Shown: in pieces, positions 49,842 through 58,940 of the stretch
How positions within the stretch are numbered: position 1 is the stretch's first letter
How the letters are laid out: each line of letters starts with the position of its first letter
Origin: Brachyspira sp949287565
GTDB lineage: Bacteria > Spirochaetota > Brachyspiria > Brachyspirales > Brachyspiraceae
Reading direction: 5' to 3' (one strand)
DNA: 64,000 nucleotides
NCBI RefSeq assembly: GCF_036997615.1
Contig: NZ_JAWLQA010000009.1
The notes under the pieces: model-generated
What the model was told of the DNA's origin: nothing
The model's database searches: none
The model's input: the letters and a program-made list of their open reading frames with translations, nothing else
Translations under genes and position numbers: made by a program

Positions 49842-51989
49842 ATGAAAGGCAAACGTATAATAATAATAGGTGCAGGACTTCTTCAAGTACCAGCAATACA
49901 AATAGCTCAGGAAATGGGACTTTATACAATAGTTTTTGATTATAATAAAGATGCTCCAGGTATGAAGATAGCAGATTATCCTATGATAGTATCCACTAGA
50001 GATGTTGATGGAAGTGTAAGGGCAGCAAGAGATTTAAGCCAGAAAATGGAAATACATGGAGTTATTACTGTAGGTACTGATGCTTCTACTACCGTTGCTG
50101 CTGTAGCCAATGCTTTAGGACTTCCTGGAAATAGATTTGAAGATGCTTATGCTGCTTCAAATAAGATAAGAATGCGTGAAAGATTCAAGAAAAATAATGT
50201 ACCTCAGCCGAATTTCTTTCCTGTATGGAATTATGAAGAGGCAATGGATGCATACAAGCATTTAAATACACCTGTTGTTGTTAAGCCTGCTGATAATATG
50301 GGGGCTCGCGGTGTAATGAAAGTATCAAGCGAAAGCGATGTATTAGCAGCATTTAACAGAGCTAAAAGTGCTTCACCTTCAGGAGAAGTAATAATGGAAG
50401 AGTTTATGGATGGACCTGAACTTTCTATTGATATGCTTATATATAATGATGAAATATATGTTACAGGGGTTGCCGACAGAATAATAGAATTTCCTCCGTT
50501 TTTTATAGAAACTGGTCATATACTGCCTTCTGCATTAGAAAAAAAAAAGCTGGACGATGCTATTAATGTTATGAAAGCTGGTATAAAAGCATTAAATTTA
50601 AAAATCGGAGCTGCTAAAGGTGATATAAAAGTAACAAAAAATGGTGCTATGGTTGGTGAAATTGCTGCAAGATTATCCGGCGGTTTTATGAGTGCATATA
50701 CCTACCCTCTTGCTACAGGCGTAAATTTAATAAAAAATGCAATAGAAATATCATTAGGGAATCCTCCAAGCGATTTAAAGCCTAAATGGGATAAAGTTTC
50801 CGTTGAAAAAGCATTTCTTCCGGGTACAGGAATAATAGAATCTATTGACGGCGTTGAAAATGCTAAAAAAATAGAAGGTATTAAAGAAATATTTATTAAA
50901 ACAAAACCTGGTGACATATTAGTTACTCCTACAAACAATTTAGAAAAAGCTGGTAATATAATAGCTGTAGGAAATACAAGAGATGAAGCTATAGCTATGG
51001 CAAATAAAGCTATGAGCTATGTACATTTCAAATTAACAGATGAAAAAAGCATCACTATAGATGAAATAAAAAAGATAGCTAAAGAAAAATTATCTTCTAA
51101 TTCAAATGCTTCATATTTATTTGTTGAAGATACTGAAGATAAAACAGGACTTTCTGAATATAATTTCAGCCCTAGCATAATTCATAAAGAACCAGAGGCA
51201 AATATAGAAACAAATATATTTAATATGCATCTATCTCAGCCTACTATAATAGATACAATCCATAATTTAAGAGAATCAATAAACGGCATTATGGATATAA
51301 AAGAATATTATGAAACAGTTATAGATGTAGCTTCTAATTGTGAAGTACTTGCAATATTTAATGACTTTAACGATAATGAAATATTTGAATTATCATTAAA
51401 AACTATAAAAGGAAGAAAAAGAGGTATTATTATGATAGATGGTAATAATACTCAAGAAATAATAACACAAAAATTACAATCAGCAGAAAAAAATGGTGCT
51501 TGTGCTGTTGGTATAGATTTTACTTACTGCTATAATATAAATGAATTAAATAAGATACATTTTAAAACTGAAAAAGATTTAGCAAAAATAGCCAAACAAT
51601 TAGATATACCTTTAATCATAAAAGGGATATCTAGCAATAGAGATTTGGATAATATGAAAATATCTCATATAAATAATGTTTATTTTTCAAATAATAATAA
51701 GTATGCATTAAAAGGTATGGAAAAAGTTGCCGATACTGTAAATAAAGTAGATTTTAATTCAAATCACCACTTTAATGTACTTGCAGAATCTCCTAGATAT
51801 GGAGTTGATGTATTTAAATATTTGGTATTGGGGGCAAATGCTGTTTGCGTTACTGAAGAAAGTTTTATCTCTATTATAGGAAAAGGAAGAAAGGGTCTTG
51901 AATATTTATTATATTCAAATAGAGATAAATTAGAAAAGATGATAAAGCTATTTGGACAAACAGGGGATGTTAACTATATTAAATATTAA
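49842..51989 (+). CDS. ATP-grasp protein fused to a degenerate FMN hydroxyacid dehydrogenase-like barrel
   Basis: The protein has 715 residues. Residues 1-100 are a Rossmann-like pre-ATP-grasp domain (RIIIIGAGLLQVPAIQIA). Residues about 110-310 are an ATP-grasp domain of the carboxylate-amine ligase type, with VVVKPADNMGARGVMKV, GEVIMEEFMDGPELSIDM and GEIAARLSGGFMSAYTYPLA. A C-terminal half-domain follows to about 405. Residues about 455-715 resemble the TIM barrel of lactate/glycolate oxidases: DLAKIAKQLDIPLIIKGISS, then the phosphate-binding-like YGVDVFKYLVLGANAVCV. The usual SNHGGR catalytic motif reads SNNNKY (616-621), so the His is Asn and the barrel is probably inactive. The substrate is unknown. 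Confidence 0.85.
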   Translation: MKGKRIIIIGAGLLQVPAIQIAQEMGLYTIVFDYNKDAPGMKIADYPMIVSTRDVDGSVRAARDLSQKMEIHGVITVGTDASTTVAAVANALGLPGNRFEDAYAASNKIRMRERFKKNNVPQPNFFPVWNYEEAMDAYKHLNTPVVVKPADNMGARGVMKVSSESDVLAAFNRAKSASPSGEVIMEEFMDGPELSIDMLIYNDEIYVTGVADRIIEFPPFFIETGHILPSALEKKKLDDAINVMKAGIKALNLKIGAAKGDIKVTKNGAMVGEIAARLSGGFMSAYTYPLATGVNLIKNAIEISLGNPPSDLKPKWDKVSVEKAFLPGTGIIESIDGVENAKKIEGIKEIFIKTKPGDILVTPTNNLEKAGNIIAVGNTRDEAIAMANKAMSYVHFKLTDEKSITIDEIKKIAKEKLSSNSNASYLFVEDTEDKTGLSEYNFSPSIIHKEPEANIETNIFNMHLSQPTIIDTIHNLRESINGIMDIKEYYETVIDVASNCEVLAIFNDFNDNEIFELSLKTIKGRKRGIIMIDGNNTQEIITQKLQSAEKNGACAVGIDFTYCYNINELNKIHFKTEKDLAKIAKQLDIPLIIKGISSNRDLDNMKISHINNVYFSNNNKYALKGMEKVADTVNKVDFNSNHHFNVLAESPRYGVDVFKYLVLGANAVCVTEESFISIIGKGRKGLEYLLYSNRDKLEKMIKLFGQTGDVNYIKY

Positions 51990-52013
51990 TTAGTACAAAA
52001 TTAGGTAACTATT

Positions 52014-53054
52014 ATGGAAGATAAACAAATAAACGTATCTAAATCATATATATACGGCTTTTTTGCTGCTATGATATGCACTTTGATATATAGTGCTGTA
52101 ATTATACCTATATATATATTGTTGATATCACCTAATACTCAGAATTTCTTCGTGTATTTGTTATATGCACTTGATGTTTGGGTTTGGATATGGATTGGAA
52201 TTTCTATACTATATGCTTTTATTATAGTATTAATGCAGCCTACCAAAAGTCATACTGGTGTTTCTAAAACAATAGAGAATTTACTTTTTTTTGTAGTTAC
52301 TTCCGTAATATTGATATTATCTTTAAGTTATGTTCCGGAAATACAAAAATTATTGTATAAGAGAGATTACACATTCTATAGTAGTATATTAGCTATAGGA
52401 TTATTCTTCATATCTATACAATTATCATATAATTTGAAAAAACTTATGATATTTATGTATAAAACTATATTATACAATTTAGGATATAATATAGGAGATG
52501 ATACTGTAGAAGAAGATAATGAAAATTACTATGAAAATAATGAAAATGAAATAGTTAGAATAGATAAATCAGAATATGAAATATTTTCAAGCACTATAAA
52601 AAATATAATAGCATTTTCACAAAGATACAAGCATGCTATTGGAATAATAGCTTTCAAAATATCAAATGCAAGCTCTATAAGAGAAGAATATGGAAATGCT
52701 GCTTATAAAAAATTAGAAGATGAGCTTATAAAAGCTATAAAGAAAAATGCAAGAATTGGAGAAAATCAATGCCTACTTTATGAAGGTATTATATATTCTG
52801 TGATTTTTGCAAATGAAGAAGAGGCTTGGAAAGCTACAAAAAGATATTTTAAAGCATTGAAAAATTATAATTTTGAATACAATGATGAATCTGTAGATAT
52901 TAATGTATCTATGGCTGTAAGCGGATTTGATTTTTCTCATAATATGTCAAACAAGATGTCTGTATTTGTTGTTAAAGATAATATGATGAAAAAAATCAAA
53001 GATGCTTTAAATGAATCAGAAGAAACTGGAAGTCCAGTTATATATTATGAATAA
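52014..53054 (+). CDS. Membrane protein with degenerate GGDEF-like domain
   Basis: The 346 residues have about four membrane segments (about 13-40, 55-80, 90-108, 119-140), an acidic linker (about 165-182) and a soluble domain at about 195-340. That domain has the spacing of a GGDEF fold, with the AIGIIAFKISNASSIREEYG block and a GENQCLLYEGIIYSVIFANEE block, but no GGDEF sequence, so cyclase activity is not expected. The gene lies 24 nt after the ATP-grasp fusion and 14 nt before the TPR gene, and the three may be an operon. The role is inference only. Confidence 0.7.
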   Translation: MEDKQINVSKSYIYGFFAAMICTLIYSAVIIPIYILLISPNTQNFFVYLLYALDVWVWIWIGISILYAFIIVLMQPTKSHTGVSKTIENLLFFVVTSVILILSLSYVPEIQKLLYKRDYTFYSSILAIGLFFISIQLSYNLKKLMIFMYKTILYNLGYNIGDDTVEEDNENYYENNENEIVRIDKSEYEIFSSTIKNIIAFSQRYKHAIGIIAFKISNASSIREEYGNAAYKKLEDELIKAIKKNARIGENQCLLYEGIIYSVIFANEEEAWKATKRYFKALKNYNFEYNDESVDINVSMAVSGFDFSHNMSNKMSVFVVKDNMMKKIKDALNESEETGSPVIYYE

Positions 53055-53068
53055 AAGGGATAAGAACC

Positions 53069-54430
53069 GTGGAAGCTTCATTAATTGTAATATTAGTCTT
53101 AATTGTTTTATTAGGTTTTGCCACTCAATATGTTATAAAGAGCGGCTCATACCCTATTAAACTAAAAAAAATTGTTCAGGCTTATAATGAACAAAACTAT
53201 GATGTAGCCATGCGCGAGATTAATACTTTAGACCCTAAATATAAAAAAGATGCTAATATATTATGGATGACTGCTAATATGTATTATAAACAGCAGCAAT
53301 ATATATTGGCTATGGCTGCACTACAAAATATGATAGATGGGGCTTATTTTACAAAAGAATTAACAGAATTAGCTGTAAGAGAATTCTTGGCAAAAATATA
53401 TGAACAAACAGGAAACAGTAAAAAAGCTATAGATGAATATGATATGATTACTAAAATTAGGGATCAGGATTATGATTCATTATATAAAGCAGGACTTGTT
53501 TGTTATAATTATGGTGAATGGGTTCAGGCTCAAAAATATTTATCATTAGCAGTAGCTCAAAATGATAGTAACCCTCAACTATTATACATGTTAGCTTTTT
53601 GTTTTTACAAAATTCGTTCATATCATGCAGCTCAGCAGCAAATAGAAAAAGCTATTGCTTTGGATAATTCAAATCCTGAATATCATTTACTTTTAGGTGA
53701 AATATTATCTTCAAGCAGAGATTTCCAAAACGCTATAAAAGAATTAGAAATAGCTTATGAAAGTAATGAAATATCAGATAAAGATGCAATATCTTTGAAT
53801 CTTGCTAATTCTTATTATGAACTTGGCAATTTCTCTAAAGCTAGAGAATATTACGGACAGGTTTTAACTAAAGAAAATATAGCAAGCGAAAAAGTTGTGG
53901 ATGAAAGATATAGATATGCTGAAACTTTGGTAAAAAATAAACAGTTTGAGGCTGCTGTTAAACAATGGGAAATAATTAAATCTATAAGAAATATATACTT
54001 AGATGTTGATCAAAAATTGAAAACTTATAGCTCTATTATTGCCAATAATGCATTCAGAACTGCATTAGAAATGGATATTATAGAATATCTTGAAAAATAC
54101 TTTTATAGAATATTAACATTAAATGGATATGTAGTTACAGATCATACCAAAAAATCTGATACATTAGTATTCTTTGTAACTATTAAGAAATTCGGTTCTG
54201 AAGGTCAGTCATATAAGAGTACATTTGCATTAGACACTTCAGGATATCCTATGAGACAGGATACTGTTGATCAGTTTATGGAATATGCAAGACAGTATAA
54301 GAGTGCTCACTCTTTCTTAATAAGTATAGGTGATTTTGCTCCTAACTTGAAAGTAGATGATACAGTAATGATCATTGAACCTGAAAGATTTGAGGCTATT
54401 ATCGAAGGTGTTATATCATTCAGCGATTAA
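53069..54430 (+). CDS. TPR-repeat protein with C-terminal restriction-endonuclease-like domain
   Basis: The start is GTG at 53069, behind AAGGGA. The 453 residues begin with one membrane segment (3-22), followed by tandem TPRs at about 30-290 (for example DYDSLYKAGLVCYNYGEWVQAQKYLSLAVAQND). From about 330 the sequence looks like a degenerate Mrr-type nuclease fold: EYLEKYFYRILTLNGYVVTD, then KSDTLVFFVTIKK and a helix with YARQYKSAHSFLISI. The standard D-(E/Q)xK catalytic pattern is not clear, so activity is doubtful. It ends at a strong terminator and converges with tsf. Location is inner membrane with the bulk probably cytoplasmic. Confidence 0.75.
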   Translation: MEASLIVILVLIVLLGFATQYVIKSGSYPIKLKKIVQAYNEQNYDVAMREINTLDPKYKKDANILWMTANMYYKQQQYILAMAALQNMIDGAYFTKELTELAVREFLAKIYEQTGNSKKAIDEYDMITKIRDQDYDSLYKAGLVCYNYGEWVQAQKYLSLAVAQNDSNPQLLYMLAFCFYKIRSYHAAQQQIEKAIALDNSNPEYHLLLGEILSSSRDFQNAIKELEIAYESNEISDKDAISLNLANSYYELGNFSKAREYYGQVLTKENIASEKVVDERYRYAETLVKNKQFEAAVKQWEIIKSIRNIYLDVDQKLKTYSSIIANNAFRTALEMDIIEYLEKYFYRILTLNGYVVTDHTKKSDTLVFFVTIKKFGSEGQSYKSTFALDTSGYPMRQDTVDQFMEYARQYKSAHSFLISIGDFAPNLKVDDTVMIIEPERFEAIIEGVISFSD

Positions 54431-54461
54431 TGAACTAATAACTCATTTATTATACTCTATT

Positions 54462-54496
54462 AAAAAAGGTTATGACAAAAATCATAACCTTTTTTT
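54462..54496 (+). terminator. Terminator after the TPR gene
   Basis: AAAAAAGGTTATGA pairs with TCATAACCTTTTTT around loop CAAAAA; a T run follows. Confidence 0.92.
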
Positions 54497-54530
54497 ATTG
54501 TAAAAAAAATTAACTATTATACAAAATAAA

Positions 54531-54558
54531 AGCGGACTGCCAAAAATGACAATCCGCT
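54531..54558 (-). terminator. Terminator after tsf
   Basis: AGCGGACTG pairs with CAATCCGCT with one G-T pair, just beyond the tsf stop. T-rich sequence follows in the minus direction. Confidence 0.85.
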
Positions 54559-54584
54559 CATTCTTATTTAAAGTAATTATTTAA

Positions 54585-55439
54585 TTATAAACCTAATGAA
54601 ACAATTACAAAGTTTTTAATAGTTGCAGTAGAACCTGCTTCTTTAGAAACTTCATCTATTAAACTTTTAATAGAGATTTTGTTGTCAGTAAATAATTTTT
54701 GGTCTATAAGAACGCTTTCAGAATACCAAGAACTCATTTTACCATCAACAATTTTTTCTATCATGTTTTCAGGTTTTCCAGCATCTCTAACTTGTTTTTC
54801 AAATATTTCTTTTTGCTCTTTAACAGCATTAGGGTCTATTCCTTCCCTATTCAAAGCTAAAGGTTTTTCACTAGCAACATGCATAGCTATTTGATCAGCT
54901 ATTTCCTGACATTTACCTTTAGGCTTAACATCAAATTCTACTATAGCAACAAGTTTATTATTGAAGTGAGCATAAGTACCGAAGAAACCATCAGTTTTCA
55001 TAACTTTAGCTTCAGCAAGTACAGTTTTTTCACCCCATTTCTGTATGCCTTCATTTATCATACCTTGAATAGTGTCGCCATTAGAACCTTTAGCATTCAA
55101 AACTGTTTCTACTGATACATCATCTAATCCCATAGCAGTATTAGCAATTTCTTTAGCTAAATTGATAAATAATTCATTTTTAGCAACGAAGTCAGTTTCA
55201 CACTGAAGTTCTATACAAGCAACTTTTGTTTTATCATCATTAACGCAAAAACCTATAGAACCCTCTTTAACAGTACGTTCATTCTTTTTAGCAGCAACAG
55301 CCGCACCTTTTTCTTTAAGAAGGCGAATAGCTTTATCCATATCGCCATCAGTTTCTTGAAGAGCTTTTTTACAGTCCATGATACCTACGCCTGTACGTTC
55401 TCTAAGCTCTTTAATAGTATCCATACTAATATTTGCCAT
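54585..55439 (-). CDS. tsf: Elongation factor Ts
   Basis: EF-Ts recharges EF-Tu with GTP. The 284 residues include the UBA-like N-terminus (MDTIKELRERTGVGIMDCKK) and the CIELQCETDFVAKNELF core that contacts EF-Tu. It follows rpsB by 48 nt, the common bacterial rpsB-tsf pair. Confidence 0.97.
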   Translation of the reverse strand: MANISMDTIKELRERTGVGIMDCKKALQETDGDMDKAIRLLKEKGAAVAAKKNERTVKEGSIGFCVNDDKTKVACIELQCETDFVAKNELFINLAKEIANTAMGLDDVSVETVLNAKGSNGDTIQGMINEGIQKWGEKTVLAEAKVMKTDGFFGTYAHFNNKLVAIVEFDVKPKGKCQEIADQIAMHVASEKPLALNREGIDPNAVKEQKEIFEKQVRDAGKPENMIEKIVDGKMSSWYSESVLIDQKLFTDNKISIKSLIDEVSKEAGSTATIKNFVIVSLGL

Positions 55440-55487
55440 TAATTTTTCCTTTATATTAAATATTTTATTATTAACAAATTATATTAA

Positions 55488-56303
55488 TTATTCATCATCT
55501 TCTTGAGAAACACCATATTTTTCAGCAACAGCTTCAGCAGCTTCTGTAGCACTATTATCATAAACTTCTTCAGCAGCTTCATCAGAAGAACTGTCATGTT
55601 TAGCTAATGTTTCTTTTCCTGCTTCATTTTGTCCTTCTATAACAGCAGAAGCAACAACACCTGCAAATAAGCTGATAGCTCTTATAGCATCATCATTACC
55701 AGGTATTGGGTGATCGATAACTTCAGGGTTACAGTTAGTATCTACAACTGCTACAACAGGTATTCCTAATTTTCTAGCTTCACTTACAGCAATATGTTCT
55801 TGCATAGGGTCTATTACAAATATCATATCTGGTAAGTTTTCCATATCTTTAATACCCGCAAAGTTTTTCTCTAATTTTTCTTTTTCTTTAAGAAGAAGTA
55901 TAACCTCTTTTTTAGGAAGTTTATCAAAAGTACCATCAACCTCTTCTTTTTCTATCTTTTTGAGTCTTGCAATACTTTTTTTGATAGTAGCAAAATTTGT
56001 AAGCATACCGCCTAACCAGCGATTATTAACATAGTACATATCGCATTTTTCAGCAGCTTCTTTAATGCTTTGAGAAGCTTGTTTTTTAGTACCAACGAAA
56101 AGAACATTTCCGCCGTTTCTAGCCATTTCTTTTACTGCTTCATGAGCTTTTTTAACATAAGTTAAAGTTTTCATAAGGTCAATGATATAGATATCATTTC
56201 TCTCTTGGAAAATAAAAGGTTTCATTCTAGGATCCCATTTTCTAGTTGGGTGTCCGAAATGTACGCCTGCCTCTAAAAGGTCTTTCATAACTGGTAATGA
56301 CAT
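55488..56303 (-). CDS. rpsB: 30S ribosomal protein S2
   Basis: The start is set at ATG 56303 (MSLPVMKDLLEAGVHFG), because AAGGA lies seven bases upstream. The ATG two codons earlier, at 56309, is almost touching the site. About 271 residues. GVHFGHPTRKWDPRMKPFIF and NNRWLGGMLTNFATIKKS are S2 signatures. The acidic C-terminal tail (about 230-270) is longer than in enteric S2. Confidence 0.97.
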   Translation of the reverse strand: MSLPVMKDLLEAGVHFGHPTRKWDPRMKPFIFQERNDIYIIDLMKTLTYVKKAHEAVKEMARNGGNVLFVGTKKQASQSIKEAAEKCDMYYVNNRWLGGMLTNFATIKKSIARLKKIEKEEVDGTFDKLPKKEVILLLKEKEKLEKNFAGIKDMENLPDMIFVIDPMQEHIAVSEARKLGIPVVAVVDTNCNPEVIDHPIPGNDDAIRAISLFAGVVASAVIEGQNEAGKETLAKHDSSSDEAAEEVYDNSATEAAEAVAEKYGVSQEDDE

Positions 56304-56328
56304 AATCATATCCTTTAAAATAAAAATA

Positions 56329-56417
56329 GAGTACCGATTAAGGCACCCTATCCATAAATTTCATATATAAACATTAGTATTATAAAAATCATAATGCTTT
56401 GATTACTAAATTAGTAA
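56329..56417 (-). promoter_or_regulatory. rpsB leader: stem-loop and 15-nt palindrome
   Basis: In the 232-nt gap upstream of rpsB there is a 7-bp stem (GAGTACC with GGCACCC, allowing G-U pairs in the minus-strand RNA) at 56329-56348, just above the ribosome-binding site. A perfect 15-nt palindrome, TTACTAAATTAGTAA, lies at 56403-56417. The stem could be a ribosomal-protein leader and the palindrome an operator. Neither is tested. Confidence 0.4.
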
Positions 56418-56541
56418 CAATGTCTTTTTTATATTCTTTAATTTTAGAATATTAAGAACATTTTGCTATTATGGAAAAGTTTACCAATATAATCGGTTTA
56501 ATATATAATACCATAACATAAAAAAAAGTCAATTATAAATA

Positions 56542-57498
56542 TCAATTATTTCTAAAGAATAAAGCAGCACATCCTAAAACACCGGCATCATTTCCTAAAG
56601 AAGCAGGTTTTATTTCAAGATTATTAACCATCATTCTAAGTCCGTAATTTCTAACTCCTCTGTTAATATGCTCTATCATCATATCAAAATCTTTACAAAG
56701 TCCGCCGCCTATTAAAACCAAATCCAAATCAAGCATATTCAAAGCCTGTGCTATAGACATACCTAAATAGTAAGAACATTCTGCAATAGTTTCTTTAGCT
56801 AGAACATCGCCTTTTTTGGCAGCATCAAATAAAGCCTTAGCCTTACCTTTATCTAATTCTTCATAAGTTAAAGTAGTAGGAATAACTCCTTTATGTATTT
56901 TCTGTTTAGCCATAGCAATAAAGCCAGTAGCAGAGGCATAACGTTCAATACAGCCGCTTGAACCGCAATTACATTTATCACCATCAGGAACTACGAATAC
57001 ATGTCCAATCTCTCCTGCTCCGCCTAAAGAACCAGTAAATAATTGTCCATTGAGTACAAATCCGCCGCCAACGCCTGTTCCAAGTGTAACAAACATTACA
57101 GACTGATAATCCTTTTCTTTACCGCTTCCATATTTTGCCTCACCTAAAGCTGCCATACTTGCATCATTAGCCGTCTTTGTAGGTAAATTAAACTTATCGC
57201 CTATATCAGAAAATTTTAATCCTTTAAGACCTGGTATATTTTCAGCTCCTCCCATATGAAGTGTTTCTCTATTCATAACACCCGGACAGTCTATTCCCAA
57301 ACCTACAGCTTTATAATCATTAGGTATATTACTTTTTAATTTTTCAACAAATTCTGTAATAACTTTCTTATGCTCTTCTGTTGTATGACTAGGATTTACA
57401 TCAAAATTATCTTTACATAAAATATTGCCATTTTCCTCTATAACGGCACCTTTCATAGATGTTCCGCCAATATCTATAGCTATAACCACTTCTTTCAT
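56542..57498 (-). CDS. glk: ROK-family glucokinase
   Basis: This enzyme phosphorylates glucose with ATP in the cytoplasm. The 318 residues include the ATP-binding AIDIGGTSMKGAVI at the N-terminus, LGTGVGGGFVLNGQLF near 140, and the zinc-binding CNCGSSGCIE near 183, diagnostic of the ROK family. A sugar other than glucose is possible. It lies 83 nt downstream of kdgK on the same strand. Confidence 0.9.
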   Translation of the reverse strand: MKEVVIAIDIGGTSMKGAVIEENGNILCKDNFDVNPSHTTEEHKKVITEFVEKLKSNIPNDYKAVGLGIDCPGVMNRETLHMGGAENIPGLKGLKFSDIGDKFNLPTKTANDASMAALGEAKYGSGKEKDYQSVMFVTLGTGVGGGFVLNGQLFTGSLGGAGEIGHVFVVPDGDKCNCGSSGCIERYASATGFIAMAKQKIHKGVIPTTLTYEELDKGKAKALFDAAKKGDVLAKETIAECSYYLGMSIAQALNMLDLDLVLIGGGLCKDFDMMIEHINRGVRNYGLRMMVNNLEIKPASLGNDAGVLGCAALFFRNN

Positions 57499-57581
57499 AA
57501 TTTAAAACTCCTAGTTATTTATTTTATATATATAATTGTAGTATTAAGAGTATAAATTGTCAAGAATAAAATAAATTATAA

Positions 57582-58604
57582 TTATCTTTGAATACGGCCT
57601 GATGCATCTCCATTATAAACAGTCATAACCTCATCAACAGTTACAACATTAAAATCACCATCAATAGAATGTTTCAAACAGCTGGCAGCAGCAGCAAACT
57701 CTAATGCTTCTCTATCATCTTTACCATTTAAAAGTGAATATATAAGTCCGGCAGCAAAACTATCTCCGCCTCCTACTCTATCCACTATTTTTATTAAATA
57801 CTCTTTTGAAAAGAAATAATCTTCTCCATTATAAAGCATACAAGACCATAGATTTTCACTTGCAGAAATTGAACCTCTTAAAGCGATTCCAACTTTTTTT
57901 ACTTTAAATCTATCTACTATTTCTTTAGCCACATCTTTATATCCTTCATGAGATAATTTACCTTCTATAATATTACTGTCTTTTGCCTTAATACCAAACA
58001 CTTTTTCAGCATCTTCTTCATTAGCAACACATATATCAACATAAGGCATTAATTTACTCATAGTTTCATTAGCTTCTTTTGATGTCCATAATTTCTTTCT
58101 ATAATTTAAATCTAAACTAATAGTAATATTTTTTTCTTTAGCTTTTTTACAAGCTTCTATACAAACTTCAGCAACATTTTTCCCAAGTGCAGGAGTTATA
58201 CCTGTAAGATGAAACCATTTAGCTCCGTCCAAAATTTTATCCCAATCGAAATCTTCTTTACTGCATTGTGATATTGAAGAATTAGCTCTATCATATATTA
58301 CTTTAGAGCCTCTTTGACTTGCACCTTTCTCAAGGAAATATATACCTATTCTATTACCTCCAAAAACTATATTAGATACATCTACGCCATAACGTCTTAA
58401 TTCATTAATACAAGCCTGTCCTATATCATTATTAGGAAGTTTAGTAACAAATGAAGCATCAATACCGAAATTAGACAAAGCAAAAGCCACATTAGCCTCG
58501 CCTCCTCCGAATCTTACATCTAATGAATTAGCCTGTACAAATCTTAAATTTGAAGGCGGAGAAAGTCTAAGCATTATTTCTCCAAAAGTAACAACTGAAG
58601 CCAT
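57582..58604 (-). CDS. kdgK: PfkB-family carbohydrate kinase, probably 2-keto-3-deoxygluconate kinase
   Basis: The 340 residues match the PfkB fold. MASVVTFGEIMLRLSPP and FGGGEANVAFALSNFG at the N-terminus are typical of KdgK, and DRVGGGDSFAAGLIY near 274 holds the catalytic Asp and anion hole. KdgK phosphorylates 2-keto-3-deoxygluconate in the uronate or Entner-Doudoroff route. No dehydratase or aldolase is next to it, so the substrate is inferred from sequence likeness alone. AAAGGA precedes the ATG. Confidence 0.85.
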   Translation of the reverse strand: MASVVTFGEIMLRLSPPSNLRFVQANSLDVRFGGGEANVAFALSNFGIDASFVTKLPNNDIGQACINELRRYGVDVSNIVFGGNRIGIYFLEKGASQRGSKVIYDRANSSISQCSKEDFDWDKILDGAKWFHLTGITPALGKNVAEVCIEACKKAKEKNITISLDLNYRKKLWTSKEANETMSKLMPYVDICVANEEDAEKVFGIKAKDSNIIEGKLSHEGYKDVAKEIVDRFKVKKVGIALRGSISASENLWSCMLYNGEDYFFSKEYLIKIVDRVGGGDSFAAGLIYSLLNGKDDREALEFAAAASCLKHSIDGDFNVVTVDEVMTVYNGDASGRIQR

Positions 58605-58940
58605 AGAAAAATCCTTTGTATTTATAAAAATAACAAATCACATAATTAACATAATTAACTTAACATAATAGTACATTATATTTATAATTATTTCAATGAA
58701 ATTCTATAAATAAAAAAAGAAAGGAAACAAATTCCTTTCTTTTTTATAGTTTTATGTTGTATTAAATTACCATCTTTTTTTATAGCAGTTTTATCAGACG
58801 GAATAATAATCTTTCATATTTGTTGTCATATTAAAGTAAATCTTATAAAGTTTTTTATTAATTTCAGGTAAATCCTAACAACTCTATTCTTCAGTTAATG
58901 ATACTGTATGCATATAATTATTTTATTTTAAAATATTTAA
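58605..58940. other. Intergenic region with terminator and possible gene remnant
   Basis: A strong hairpin at 58712-58746 pairs AAAAAAAGAAAGGAA with TTCCTTTCTTTTTT; it can end transcription from the cysE side. Beyond it, minus-strand translation from about 58913 gives MHTVSLTEE, stops, then DLPEINKKLYKIYFNMTTNM with further stops. This protein-like composition suggests a decayed small gene, but I cannot name it. Confidence 0.5.
58712..58746. terminator. Bidirectional-type terminator between cysE and kdgK
   Basis: A 15-bp stem with a 5-nt loop and A-rich and T-rich arms, which can work in either direction. Confidence 0.88.

Noticed and set aside
54679..55115. Plus-strand open frames opposite tsf
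   Set aside because: Antisense shadows of a conserved translation factor gene.
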